Shown piece by piece: positions 1 to 7,260 of a stretch of DNA of 29,028 nucleotides (positions within the stretch are counted from its first letter, which is position 1; each line of letters starts with the position of its first letter). Both the position numbers and the translations under genes were made by a program. The notes under the pieces are model-generated. The model saw only the letters and a program-made list of their open reading frames with translations, searched no databases and was not told where the DNA came from. The DNA lies in contig JBKECO010000033.1 of the NCBI GenBank assembly GCA_047974745.1, forward strand, positions 1-29,028, written 5' to 3'. This DNA is from JBKECO01 sp047974745. Lineage in GTDB: Bacteria; Bacillota; Clostridia; Lachnospirales; Lachnospiraceae.

Positions 1-251
1 CGATCTGATCTGCTTTGTGTAAAAGGAAGTTCTATCTCCGGAAAAAATTTCAAAAAAGATTCATTTGGTATCATCATTGACGGATCCCCATTGACCAGTT
101 TCCCTATTGTTGCTCTTTTTGGATAGGTATACTGTTTTTTTGGATCGTATGTGCGGTCATACTCATACTTAATGTATGTCGTATCTCCGTGCTTTTCTTT
201 GGCAATTTTTCCATGTGAATTAGGTATTTTTACAGTAAAATCCAGATACAT
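1..251 (-). CDS. Transposase N-terminus, runs off the left edge
   Basis: The reverse strand reads 83 codons from an ATG at 251 with a very good ribosome site (GGAGGAGAAA) directly upstream. It begins MYLDFTVKIPN and contains YEYDRTYDPKKQ and PKRATIGKL. That opening resembles the N-termini of clostridial IS4-superfamily (IS1634-like) transposases as I remember them. The DDE catalytic core would lie beyond the window, so activity cannot be judged. It points away from the AbiE genes. The family call is from memory of the N-terminal motif and is only moderately sure; that it is a real reading frame is well supported. Confidence 0.55.
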   Translation of the reverse strand, partial: MYLDFTVKIPNSHGKIAKEKHGDTTYIKYEYDRTYDPKKQYTYPKRATIGKLVNGDPSMMIPNESFLKFFPEIELPFTQSRSD

Positions 252-300
252 TTTCTCCTCCTTTATATAGGCTTAATTAAACCTATATTTAATATAACAT

Positions 301-348
301 AAATCCGGTATTTCTGCAATAAAATGTGCAGAAATACCGGATTTTTTT
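301..348 (+). terminator. Perfect 18-bp hairpin followed by a T run
   Basis: Arms 301-318 and 327-344 are exact reverse complements (AAATCCGGTATTTCTGCA) around an 8-nt loop, and a T run covers 342-348. On the + strand this has the form of an intrinsic terminator, yet no + strand gene lies to its left. It sits 50 bp upstream of the reverse transposase start, so it may instead mark the insertion-sequence end or block outside transcription from entering the transposase. Confidence 0.5.
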
Positions 349-416
349 CTAAAAATCACTTAGTAATTCTCTTTAGGCTTAAAATTATTGGAAGTTAAGG
401 AATATATTTCGTGAGA

Positions 417-497
417 TGTTATCAGTAAATAAAGTGGTTGATAACAACATGGTTTACTTTCGTGTGAATACATAGTAAAATAAACACAAAGGTAAAC
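417..497 (+). promoter_or_regulatory. Candidate AbiEi operator: inverted repeats upstream of the antitoxin
   Basis: TGTTATCA (417-424) and TGATAACA (439-446) form a perfect 8-bp inverted repeat 70-100 bp before the antitoxin start. A weaker pair, GTTTAC (452-457) and GTAAAC (492-497), lies between it and the ribosome site. AbiEi antitoxins are known to repress their own promoter by binding paired inverted repeats. That this is the operator here is inference from position and symmetry. Confidence 0.5.
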
Positions 498-515
498 AAA
501 AAGGAGATGATCTGA

Positions 516-1109
516 ATGACCAAAAAAGAACAGATGGCAGATATGGCAGAAAAGAATAATGGATATTTATTTACAGCTGAAGTTACTGAAGCTGGTATTT
601 CCAAAACTTATTTTTCAAAATACTTAAAAACGAATCATTTTGAAAAAGCTGCACATGGCATCTATTTTTCGGCAGATACTTGGATGGATGAATTATTCGT
701 TATTCAAAAAAGTAATCCGATTGTAATTTTTGATAGAGAAACAGCATTGTATTTACATGGTCTAACTGATCGAGAATATTCTGAAATTCATGTAAGCGTT
801 CCAAAAAATTATAATACCTTTCGCCTGAAAGAAAAAGGAATGATCATTCATAGTTATGATGAAGAATTATATCGAATGGGCATTATAGAAATCGAATCTA
901 ATTTTGGAAATATAATTAAGATTTATGATAAAGAGAGATGTATCTGTGATATCGTGGCACATCGGAGTGAGGTTGAAGTTCTGACATTTCAAACAGCGAT
1001 GAAAGAATATATGGGAAGTCCTGATAAAAAACTGGATGTTCTATTAACGTATGCAGAGAAATTAGGATTAAAAGATGAAATTATGAAATACGTGGAGGTA
1101 ATGATATGA
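516..1109 (+). CDS. AbiEi-type antitoxin / transcriptional repressor
   Basis: This 197-residue protein has the layout of AbiEi antitoxins of type IV AbiE systems: an N-terminal winged-helix segment (about residues 1-80, with GYLFTAEVTEAGISKTYFSKY and then a HGIYF turn) followed by the C-terminal antitoxin domain (IYDKERCICDIVAHR near residue 140). The start is set by GGAG at 503-506, nine bases before the ATG. The stop overlaps the start of the toxin gene (ATGA at 1106-1109), the usual translational coupling. The family normally represses its own operon and counteracts a nucleotidyltransferase toxin. Here it is complete while its partner is broken, so it may persist only as a repressor or be recently orphaned. 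Confidence 0.85.
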   Translation: MTKKEQMADMAEKNNGYLFTAEVTEAGISKTYFSKYLKTNHFEKAAHGIYFSADTWMDELFVIQKSNPIVIFDRETALYLHGLTDREYSEIHVSVPKNYNTFRLKEKGMIIHSYDEELYRMGIIEIESNFGNIIKIYDKERCICDIVAHRSEVEVLTFQTAMKEYMGSPDKKLDVLLTYAEKLGLKDEIMKYVEVMI

Positions 1110-1959
1110 TCCGGACATCAAAACAATTAAAAGACAAGGTCAAAAATATATCAAATAGTGATGCTAAAATCGCTCAGGCATATATAAGAACGTTTATTGT
1201 GGAGAGATTTTTAGAATGAGTCTCAATTTCAGAATATCATGATCAGTTTATTTTGAAAGGTGGGATGTTGGTTGCGTCATTAGTTGGAATTGACCTTCGA
1301 TCAACGATGGATATAGACACTACTGTGAGAGCATTGCCAATTAATGAGAAAGAAGCAAAAGAAATGATGCAAAATATTATTAATACCCCTGTCGACGATG
1401 GGGTTAGCTTTCTGATATCAGCTTGTAAGGAAATAATGTCAGATTTTGATTATCCAGGAATAAGGGTAATGATTGAGGCAAGGCTTGATAAACTGCGTCA
1501 AGTGATTAAGATCGATATTTCAACAGATGATGTAATAACACCTAGAGCAATAGAATATGAATATAAGTTGATGTTTGAAGACAGAACAATTTCTGTTATG
1601 ACTTATAATCTGGAAACACTTTTAGCAGAAAAATTGCAGACTGTCCTAAGTAGAGATATTGCAAATACGAGGATGAGAGATTTTTATGATATCTACTCAC
1701 TTACAAAAGAAAAGTTAGAAGACTTGATGAGGAACACACTATTGAGCGAGGCGTTTATAGCTACATGTAAAAAAAGGAAACGACATTTACAAAAGAAATA
1801 GCAGAACAAGTATGTGAAAGAATATCAAATGACAAGGAAATGGAAAATAGATGGAAGTCTTTTAAGGATGATAATTATTTTGTTGGTGAATTGGAATGGA
1901 AAGTTGTAATGGAACAAGTTTATAAAGAAGTGCTCAAAGTTGTATCTGTTATAAGTTAA
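1106..1959 (+). pseudogene. AbiEii-type nucleotidyltransferase toxin, broken twice
   Basis: The frame opens at an ATG overlapping the antitoxin stop and begins MIRTSKQLKDKVKN, typical of AbiEii toxins (DUF1814 nucleotidyltransferase). Codon 38 is TGA (1217-1219), exactly where homologues continue ERFLERVS, so CGA to TGA is the simplest change. The same frame continues through FILKGGMLVA, the MDIDTT nucleotidyltransferase motif, KIDISTDDVITP, and ETLLAEKLQT to RMRDFYDIY. A second lesion is a one-base loss in an A run at 1769-1775. The expected tail (KETTFTKEIAEQVCERIS) is found in another frame and ends at TAA 1957-1959. A toxin made from the internal start would lack about 50 N-terminal residues and have the wrong tail, so a functional toxin is unlikely. 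Confidence 0.85.
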
Positions 1960-2077
1960 TGCAAAAAATATCATATTATTGTATCAAGTTGTTTTGAATC
2001 CATTTGTAAGTGAAATTCAAAGATGAAAATACTTAGATGAAATGACGGAACAGACATTTGAAAAGGGAGGAATGGTT

Positions 2078-2227
2078 ATGAGTTACGATATTTATCTCAC
2101 AGATCCAGTTTCAAGAGATACGATAGAACTTCCAATCTAACAAATAATGACTGGAGGTACATTCGCAGCGGATTATGATGAAAAGAGTGGTGAGTTTTAC
2201 GCAAAAGCAATTTCTTGTAAGTGGTAA
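2078..2227 (+). pseudogene. Remnant of a small mobile-element hypothetical protein
   Basis: After a GGGAGG site at 2065-2070 an ATG opens MSYDIYLTDPVSRDTIELPI, then hits TAA (2138-2140). The same frame goes on with QIMTGGTFAADYDEKSG before a second stop at 2225-2227. The pattern MSYDIYL...TGGTY...YD is familiar from short uncharacterised proteins of clostridial phages and conjugative elements. No function is known to me. It is degraded and lies in mobile-element debris. Confidence 0.45.
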
Positions 2228-2317
2228 ACTATAACCAGCAGATTTAGGCAAATAAAATCCAGCAGCTATTACTGAACATCGTCGAATGATATACTGTCAT
2301 TCGGAGGTGGAGAAAGG

Positions 2318-2533
2318 ATGGTCAAATGGATGGATTATTATAAGATCCAAGAATACAAAAGAAAGAAATTTAACAAGAGCCAAACAGCTAGAAAACTGGG
2401 AATGAATCGAGAAACAGTTGGTGTGTATTGGGATATGTCGCCTGAAGATTATGCAACAAGAGTTGAATCTGCTAAATCAAGAGAAAAGAAAGCAGATCCT
2501 CATAAAGATTTCTTCTATCATGAAGATAGGTGA
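2318..2533 (+). pseudogene. IS21-family transposase (IstA) N-terminal fragment
   Basis: This 71-codon frame carries the DNA-binding start of IstA: MVKWMDYYKIQEYKRKK, then the helix-turn-helix NKSQTARKLGMNRETVGVYW and the MSPEDYATRV segment leading to KKADPHKDF. IstA is normally over 400 residues; everything after the N-terminal domain, including the DDE core, is gone and no IstB follows. An inverted repeat CGAATGA / TCATTCG (2283-2289, 2297-2303) lies just before the ribosome site and may be what is left of the element's promoter end. Confidence 0.7.
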
Positions 2534-2561
2534 TAGGTTTGAATTTGAACGGAGGGGTTGT

Positions 2562-2846
2562 ATGATGATGAAATTATTATTGAGAGTGGCATTGCTTCCT
2601 GTCTTTGCTTCGATTGGAATAACAAGACTTGTGTTAAAACTTGGCACGAAGGTATATTCCTGGGTCATCGGTTTCTTTTGGATGATTCTGATTTTTGCTT
2701 CTGTGATGATCATCTCTAGTCATCAGTATGGACAGCTAGCTATTGTAGGAGGAGCGGCAGTAATTAGCTTTGCAGTTTTGTTTGTGATCATGTGGGCAGA
2801 AATGTCATTAGAGGACTTTAGAGATTTTTTGAAAAGTAAGATTTAA
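2562..2846 (+). CDS. Small membrane protein of conjugative-transposon type (CD1845-like)
   Basis: The ATG at 2562 follows GGAGGGG at 2551-2557 and gives 94 residues; the longer upstream reading frame overlaps the IS21 fragment and is not needed. The protein begins MMMKLLLRVALLPVF, then has two strongly hydrophobic stretches (about residues 35-52 and 60-80), and ends in a short charged tail (EDFRDFLKSKI). It resembles short membrane proteins of unknown function found next to relaxase genes in Tn1549-like elements. A relaxase fragment starts 72 bp downstream, which supports this. Role unknown; possibly associated with conjugation. Confidence 0.6.
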   Translation: MMMKLLLRVALLPVFASIGITRLVLKLGTKVYSWVIGFFWMILIFASVMIISSHQYGQLAIVGGAAVISFAVLFVIMWAEMSLEDFRDFLKSKI

Positions 2847-2863
2847 GAGTTTAAGCAGTTAAG

Positions 2864-2902
2864 GAAAAAGGCTTGCCAGTGGTGGTGAGTCTTTTTCTTT
2901 TT
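2864..2902 (+). terminator. Probable intrinsic terminator
   Basis: GAAAAAGGCT (2864-2873) pairs with AGTCTTTTTC (2888-2897), allowing one G-U pair, around a 14-nt loop, and T residues continue to 2902. It sits directly after the small membrane protein and before the relaxase fragment. Confidence 0.5.
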
Positions 2903-2918
2903 GACGGAAGGGAGGAGT

Positions 2919-3071
2919 ATGGCAGCTACCAGATTAATTACGATGCATCAGAATAAGGGGATGAGTGTTTCAGCCAGCGTTGGTGAAAGGTTAAAGTATG
3001 CACAGAACAATGAGAAGACAGAAAATGGGGAATATATCTCCGCCTATGCTTGTTGTTGTCCTTCAAATTAG
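2919..3071 (+). pseudogene. Relaxase (MobA/VirD2-like, Tn1549 type), N-terminal stub
   Basis: A ribosome site GGGAGGAG precedes the ATG at 2919. The first ~45 codons read MAATRLITMHQNKG ... NNEKTENGEYISAYAC, a characteristic opening of conjugative-element relaxases, which nick the origin of transfer. The similarity stops near 3053. Beyond it the strand carries the reverse-oriented ATPase/transposase pair and the frame runs into TAG at 3069-3071. Full-length relaxases of this group are several hundred residues long, so this is a stub. Confidence 0.7.
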
Positions 3072-3303
3072 AAGCACCAACATCGCGCAGATTAAGTGAC
3101 GGATTCAGGCTGTTCGCCCATCCTCTGAGTGCGGTAGTCTTTCCCCGCCCAGGGCTGCCTGTCAGAAGTCCGAACCCTTTTGTTTTAATGAGATAATCCA
3201 GTCGGAACCTAGTTTCTTTATGTTCACTGGTATCGACCAGGATTTCTTTGGAATTCTTTAAGAATGGATTGAATTCCAGACCGTAGCGAATCGTATAATC
3301 CAT
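3056..3303 (-). pseudogene. AAA+ ATPase of a transposition module, truncated
   Basis: The reverse strand starts at ATG 3303, overlapping the stop of the transposase fragment (TAATG). It reads MDYTIRYGLEFNPFLKNSKE, then the Walker A sequence GSPGRGKTTA near residues 49-58 and WANSLNPSLN. Such ExeA/TniB-like ATPases partner a Mu/Tn552-type DDE transposase and help select the target. Homologues are about 260-280 residues. Here similarity ends after roughly 70 residues at the junction with the relaxase stub, and Walker B is absent. Confidence 0.7.
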
Positions 3304-3764
3304 TATTCGTCACCTCTGCATAAGCGGATCTTCTCGCGTTTGATCGTTGCGTTTTCATGTTTGTTAAGAAGTCGTATCGGGGTAAGCGTGCCATCCGTTT
3401 CCATAATGAAGATATCGTTCATGTCAGGAGAATAACGAAGACGAATGCGCTGCTTGGCAAAGCGGTAATCCACTTCATATTCAATCTGGTCAATCGTAAC
3501 AACGCTGTCAACAGAGATGCGGCGCTCAATTTCAAGAAGAAAGTTGTGTTCGATTTTTTCATCAGCGAGCCGATGTATATGTTCAGGTTCACAGAAGAAC
3601 CGATCCTGTGGAGATTTTCCATTCAAAGAGGAATGGACGGACTGATTATACTGATTGACATAGGCTAAAAGATTTCCACGAAGTTCTTCGAGGGAATGAA
3701 AGTCACGGATATCAAGAGCTGCCATCCACTGATCTTTCATCGTGCGGAACCAACGTTCGATCTT
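3303..3764 (-). pseudogene. DDE transposase (Mu/Tn552 type), C-terminal part only
   Basis: The reverse strand encodes KIERWFRTMKDQWMAALD, then the HSSLNGKSPQDRFF segment typical of the end of an rve-type catalytic core, followed by a beta-rich Mu-C-like domain (RRISVDSVVTIDQIEYEVDYRF). The catalytic DDE residues would lie upstream, but the frame meets a stop at 3765-3767 and the sequence changes character there. It overlaps the ATPase start by four bases, showing the two were one operon. Confidence 0.75.
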
Positions 3765-3807
3765 TTATGCGAATGTTCGTATAATGTTATTTATCCGAAT
3801 CTATTAT

Positions 3808-3871
3808 TTATCCGCACATTTCTTACGAACTCATTGTATATTAAGGACTTTTTCAAAAAATGTGCGGATAA
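3808..3871. repeat. 14-bp perfect inverted repeat near a recombinase gene end
   Basis: TTATCCGCACATTT and AAATGTGCGGATAA are exact reverse complements separated by 36 bp of AT-rich sequence, ending 8 bp from the stop of the recombinase remnant. Such palindromic termini are expected as binding sites for tyrosine-recombinase transposases. No T run follows, so a terminator role is less likely. Confidence 0.5.
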
Positions 3872-3879
3872 AAATTGTG

Positions 3880-4059
3880 TCATCTAAGTCCACATAATGC
3901 CGCTAATTCGTCTTCATGTCCCTTCCATAATGCTTCGCAGTCATCTGCTTCAATACCTTTTTCCATGGCCTCTTTGAGCATTTCCAGTGACGGGATGGCA
4001 TATATCCTTGTCGTTTGAGTGGATGCATGTCCTAATCTGGCGAATCTTGCTTTTGTTAT
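3880..4059 (-). pseudogene. Tyrosine recombinase (RIT/Tn554 TnpB-C type), C-terminal fragment
   Basis: The reverse strand encodes ARLGHASTQTTRIYA, which holds the LGH box II motif and the catalytic tyrosine in IYA. It continues IPSLEMLKEAMEKG ... LWKGHEDELAALCGLR and stops at 3880-3882. The LWKG.E..LA.LCGLR ending resembles recombinases of three-gene Tn554/RIT elements. Upstream of ITKARFA the sequence (4060-4170) no longer looks like a recombinase, so the first two thirds of the gene, including the first catalytic arginine, are missing. Confidence 0.65.
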
Positions 4060-4166
4060 CCCGAATTTGGTATAAGACTCTTGAAAAATGAGAAGCCACC
4101 CATAATACAAGCCGATTAGTTGGAAGAGGTGACCCACATATTTAAAGATTGACTGCAGATAAGTTG

Positions 4167-4262
4167 TCATACCATTTTCCTTATAGCTTGGATGGTGAAC
4201 ATTTTACTGAATTGGAAACCGGGTTTATGGCTGGACTTTATACAGAAGGAACCTGTACATAG
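4167..4262 (+). pseudogene. Short fragment resembling a glycosidase C-terminal beta-sandwich
   Basis: One open stretch reads YSLDGEHFTELETGF and MAGLYTEGTCT before TAG at 4260-4262, with no start codon or ribosome site. The Y-S-x-D-G-x-x-F/W-T-x-L pattern is seen in C-terminal beta-sandwich domains of GH43 xylosidases and related enzymes. A GH39 remnant follows 200 bp later. The stretch is too short for a firm family call. Confidence 0.3.
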
Positions 4263-4470
4263 ACATTTATAGGCACTTCATTGGCTTGATTACCGAGAAT
4301 GGGGGGATGCTATTTAGAAGTTTCATAATTTGCAATTGTTCTTTTGAAAGTAAATATCATGTCGGATAAATACAATATATATCAAAATAGTGGTATAGTG
4401 CTATGGGGAAATGTGATTTAATAGACTCAAGAAAATGGTTTAGGAGATGAAAAATGTACGGGTTCAAGGT

Positions 4471-4715
4471 GAAAGGGGAGATGAAGGCCCTACCGCCTTA
4501 ATCTTAAGGAGGATTGATGAAGAACATAGTAATCCACTGAAAGGATGGGAAGAGATGGGGAGACCTAAAGATTTAACAAGGCAGAAGTAAATGATATAAT
4601 AGAAAAATCGAGATTATGTGAGAAAGAAACTCTATATGATTATGCTGATGGAATGTTATCCATCAATGTGGGGTTAGGCATCTACGATGTTTATTTTATG
4701 CAGATTCGATACTAA
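4471..4715 (+). pseudogene. GH39 beta-xylosidase, C-terminal remnant
   Basis: From about 4471 the frame reads GDEGPTALILRRIDEEHSNP and GWEEMGRPKDLT. After a one-base loss near 4575 a second frame continues KAEVNDIIEKSRLCEKE ... GLGIYDVYFMQIRY to TAA at 4713-4715. RIDEEHSN followed by W.EMG.P is the familiar closing segment of GH39 beta-xylosidases, which release xylose from xylo-oligosaccharides. The TIM-barrel catalytic domain is absent. The stop lies 14 bp before the start of a dead permease, so the two probably belonged to one operon. Confidence 0.65.
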
Positions 4716-4729
4716 TGGAGGAAGAAAAG

Positions 4730-5651
4730 ATGAGTGAAAAGGTGGGAAAGATTAAAAAGAGTACGTATCTAGCTTGGCCTACAAGGACAATCTCATTGGA
4801 ATCAATATGTCATATGTTTATTTGTTTGTTATGTATACGGTTAATGTTTCTATTTTTTCAACTCTTTTGAATTGTAATGAAAGTGTATATTTGTCAAACG
4901 TAGTAGAGAAATCAGAGCAAAGTGTATCCATACTCTCTCTGACTGCAATTATATCTATGATTGTAACAATTATTGCAAGCATGATATTTCCGCAATATAT
5001 TGCAGCAGCGGGAACAGATAAAGCGGCCTGAACTAAATTTGTGGTTGTAATAGCTATTCCAATGGCGATTTTTGGTATGATTCGGTTTTTAGTAGTAAAA
5101 GAACGACATAGGTCAGATATGAAAGTATCACAGAAGTTCACTGTAAAAGAAATGTTTCAGCTGTTAAAGCAGAATAAATATATTTTAATATTTGCATTGA
5201 TTATAGCATTGGCTAACTTTGGGACAAATTTTACAAATTCAACATCAACTTATTATTACAAATATGTTATGGGAGACATCGGTATAGGTTCTATTATGTC
5301 GCTCTCCATGGTCTCCATGGTTTTTGCTATTGGAATTACGCCATTGATTATGGTGAATGGAAAACAGGAGTACGAAGTGAAGGAACAATTGCGTGTGCAC
5401 AAAGCATTACCAGTAAAATCGGTCAGGCATTGGGAGTTGGTGGGGTAGGTATTCTAATGGCACTGTCTGGATATGATGGCTCTTTGGCAGCACAGAGTTC
5501 ATCAGCTACAACGATGATAATTATGGAGGCGTCTGTAATACCGGCTATTTTCTTAGCGATGCAGTTTATATTGTTGAAGTTTTATGATTTAGATAAAAAG
5601 CTTCCTCAGATTAAAGAAGATCTTGAGCAAAGAAGAGCAAAAAAGAATTAA
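4730..5651 (+). pseudogene. GPH-family sugar/cation symporter, broken
   Basis: A ribosome site (GGAGG, 4717-4721) precedes ATG 4730 (MSEKVGKIKKSTYLA), but the first transmembrane helices are missing and the frame is lost. The next segment (from about 4774) continues as membrane helices to a TGA at 5029-5031. There GTDKAA*TKF strongly suggests a Trp codon turned into a stop. It resumes at 5032, then jumps near 5345-5350 from a membrane helix (GITPLI) straight to DYGEWKTGVRSEGT in another frame, deleting roughly two helices. The conserved GPH motif EWKTGVR and the tail FYDLDKKLPQIKEDL identify the family. At least three lesions make it non-functional. It was probably the importer for the GH39 and downstream hydrolase products. 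Confidence 0.85.
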
Positions 5652-5703
5652 AAGCAGTATGTTTTATTTATCAAATACAGCTAAAATAAAGGAGATAATT
5701 AAC

Positions 5704-7239
5704 ATGATTCAATATCAGATGTTTGAACTAACATTTAAGGGAGAAGTACCAAAGGCGTCACAGGTAGTTATTAACTTAGAATCTACATTTGAAGTAATAA
5801 CTCAGGATGGAATAAAAGAAAGTAAGACCGTGAAAGGGTTTTATACTGGTAATGGTAGTTATAAAATAAGGTTTTATCCTTCCATTGCCGGGACTTATAC
5901 ATGGAAGGTCAGGACAGAAATAGCATTAGAAGGAGACCTAGAAGGAAGTGTAGTATGTGAACCTGCGGAGCAAGCAGGTCCAGGTATGATGAGAGCTGTC
6001 GGTACTCATTTTGAATATGATAGTGCTACTTTGTATCATCCATTTGGAACGACAATATATGCTCTTGCACATCAGGAAAAAGAAAGAATTGAAGAGACAT
6101 ATAAGACATTGGAAAAAGCGCCATTTAATAAAGTACGTCATTGTGTGTTTCCTAAATCATATGATTTTAACCATAATGAGCCGGAGTATTTTGCTTTTAA
6201 GAAAGACGCAGAGGGAGGCTGGGATGTACATCACCCTGATTTTGCCTTCTGGGAGCATTTGGAGAGAGTTATCTTCAGGTTGGCAGAAATGGGGATTCAA
6301 TCTGATTTGATTCTATTCCATCCTTATGATAAATGGGGACTTGCAGAAATGACAAGAGAGCAGAATCTCATTTATTTAGATTATATAGTGCGCAGATTTA
6401 GTGCGATACCAGAAATATGGTGGAGTATTGCAAACGAATTTGATCTCTGTTTCCATAAAACTATGGAAGACTGGTATGCATTTGAAGAATATGTGGCAGA
6501 ACATGATCCGTATCATCATCTTCTTAGCAATCATAATTGCTTTTCATTTTATGATTTCACTAGACCGAATATCACTCATTGCTGCCTGCAGACAACTCAG
6601 GTGGAAAGTGCAACCAAGTGGTTAAAGGAATGGCAGAAGCCAATTGTGTATGATGAATGCAGCTATGAAGGAGATCTCTCACACTCATGGGGGAATATTT
6701 CCGGATTTGAAATGGCGAATCGCTTTTGGATTGCCTGTACACAAGGAACCTATGCCACTCATGGAGAAGTATTCTGGGCGGAGGATGAAGTGCTTTGGTG
6801 GTCAAAAGGTGGTGTGTTAAAAGGGGAGAGTCCGAAACGGATTGCCTTCTTAAAGGAGTTGATTGAAGAATTTCCTGATGCTCTGGAAACATGGGAAGTA
6901 AATCCTATGGAAGGCTTAGACGAAGAACTTATTAAGTCAATTTTAGATACACCGTTTGCCACTTTGCCGCAGCGAATGCCGGAGTCGCAGCAGGAGAGTC
7001 ATCTGGTGAAGGATACAAGTTTTCGGGGACGGTGCAAAGATCAAATTTTTCTTCAATACCTTGCCAGACATTGTAACCGCTTTATAGACTGGACGTTGCC
7101 AGAAGATAAACTTTATCAAATAGATGTGATCGATATGTGGGAGATGAAAAGAGAAACTGTAATGAGTGATGTATCTGGAAAAGTTAAAATTGAACTTCCG
7201 GGAAAAGAAGGGATCGCGGTTTTAGCCGTGCAGCAATAG
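5704..7239 (+). CDS. GH-A clan glycoside hydrolase with DUF5060, DUF4038-like and DUF5605 domains
   Basis: The start is ATG 5704, nine bases after GGAG at 5691-5694; the longer in-frame opening from 5623 overlaps the dead permease. The 511-residue protein has an N-terminal beta-sandwich (about 1-90, DUF5060-like), a TIM barrel (about 100-410) and a C-terminal domain (about 435-511, DUF5605-like, DWTLPEDKLYQIDVID). WWSIANEFD places the acid/base glutamate at residue 245, and VYDECSYEG places the likely nucleophile at 318, as expected for clan GH-A. There is no signal peptide, so it acts in the cytoplasm. Relatives act on plant cell-wall side chains, but the linkage here cannot be stated. It lies in the operon of the dead permease and the following esterase, 21 bp away. 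Confidence 0.8.
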   Translation: MIQYQMFELTFKGEVPKASQVVINLESTFEVITQDGIKESKTVKGFYTGNGSYKIRFYPSIAGTYTWKVRTEIALEGDLEGSVVCEPAEQAGPGMMRAVGTHFEYDSATLYHPFGTTIYALAHQEKERIEETYKTLEKAPFNKVRHCVFPKSYDFNHNEPEYFAFKKDAEGGWDVHHPDFAFWEHLERVIFRLAEMGIQSDLILFHPYDKWGLAEMTREQNLIYLDYIVRRFSAIPEIWWSIANEFDLCFHKTMEDWYAFEEYVAEHDPYHHLLSNHNCFSFYDFTRPNITHCCLQTTQVESATKWLKEWQKPIVYDECSYEGDLSHSWGNISGFEMANRFWIACTQGTYATHGEVFWAEDEVLWWSKGGVLKGESPKRIAFLKELIEEFPDALETWEVNPMEGLDEELIKSILDTPFATLPQRMPESQQESHLVKDTSFRGRCKDQIFLQYLARHCNRFIDWTLPEDKLYQIDVIDMWEMKRETVMSDVSGKVKIELPGKEGIAVLAVQQ

Positions 7240-7260
7240 CAACATAGGAAGGATGATGGT

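Larger units (their letters stand above)
3787..4372. mobile_element. Probable decayed RIT/Tn554-like element, about 0.6 kb
   Basis: Two direct copies of TTATTTATCCG (3787-3797, 3804-3814) lie at one side and the inverted form CGGATAAATA (4363-4372) at the other. Between them is the last third of a tyrosine recombinase. A 14-bp inverted repeat, TTATCCGCACATTT (3808-3821) with AAATGTGCGGATAA (3858-3871), sits just beyond the recombinase stop. The arrangement suggests an element with repeated ends that lost most of its interior. Boundaries are inferred from repeats of only 10-11 bp and are uncertain. Confidence 0.4.

Noticed and set aside
2938..3055. Reverse frame continuing the AAA+ ATPase to 2938
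   Set aside because: This part is the antisense of the relaxase stub; the ATPase similarity ends before it.
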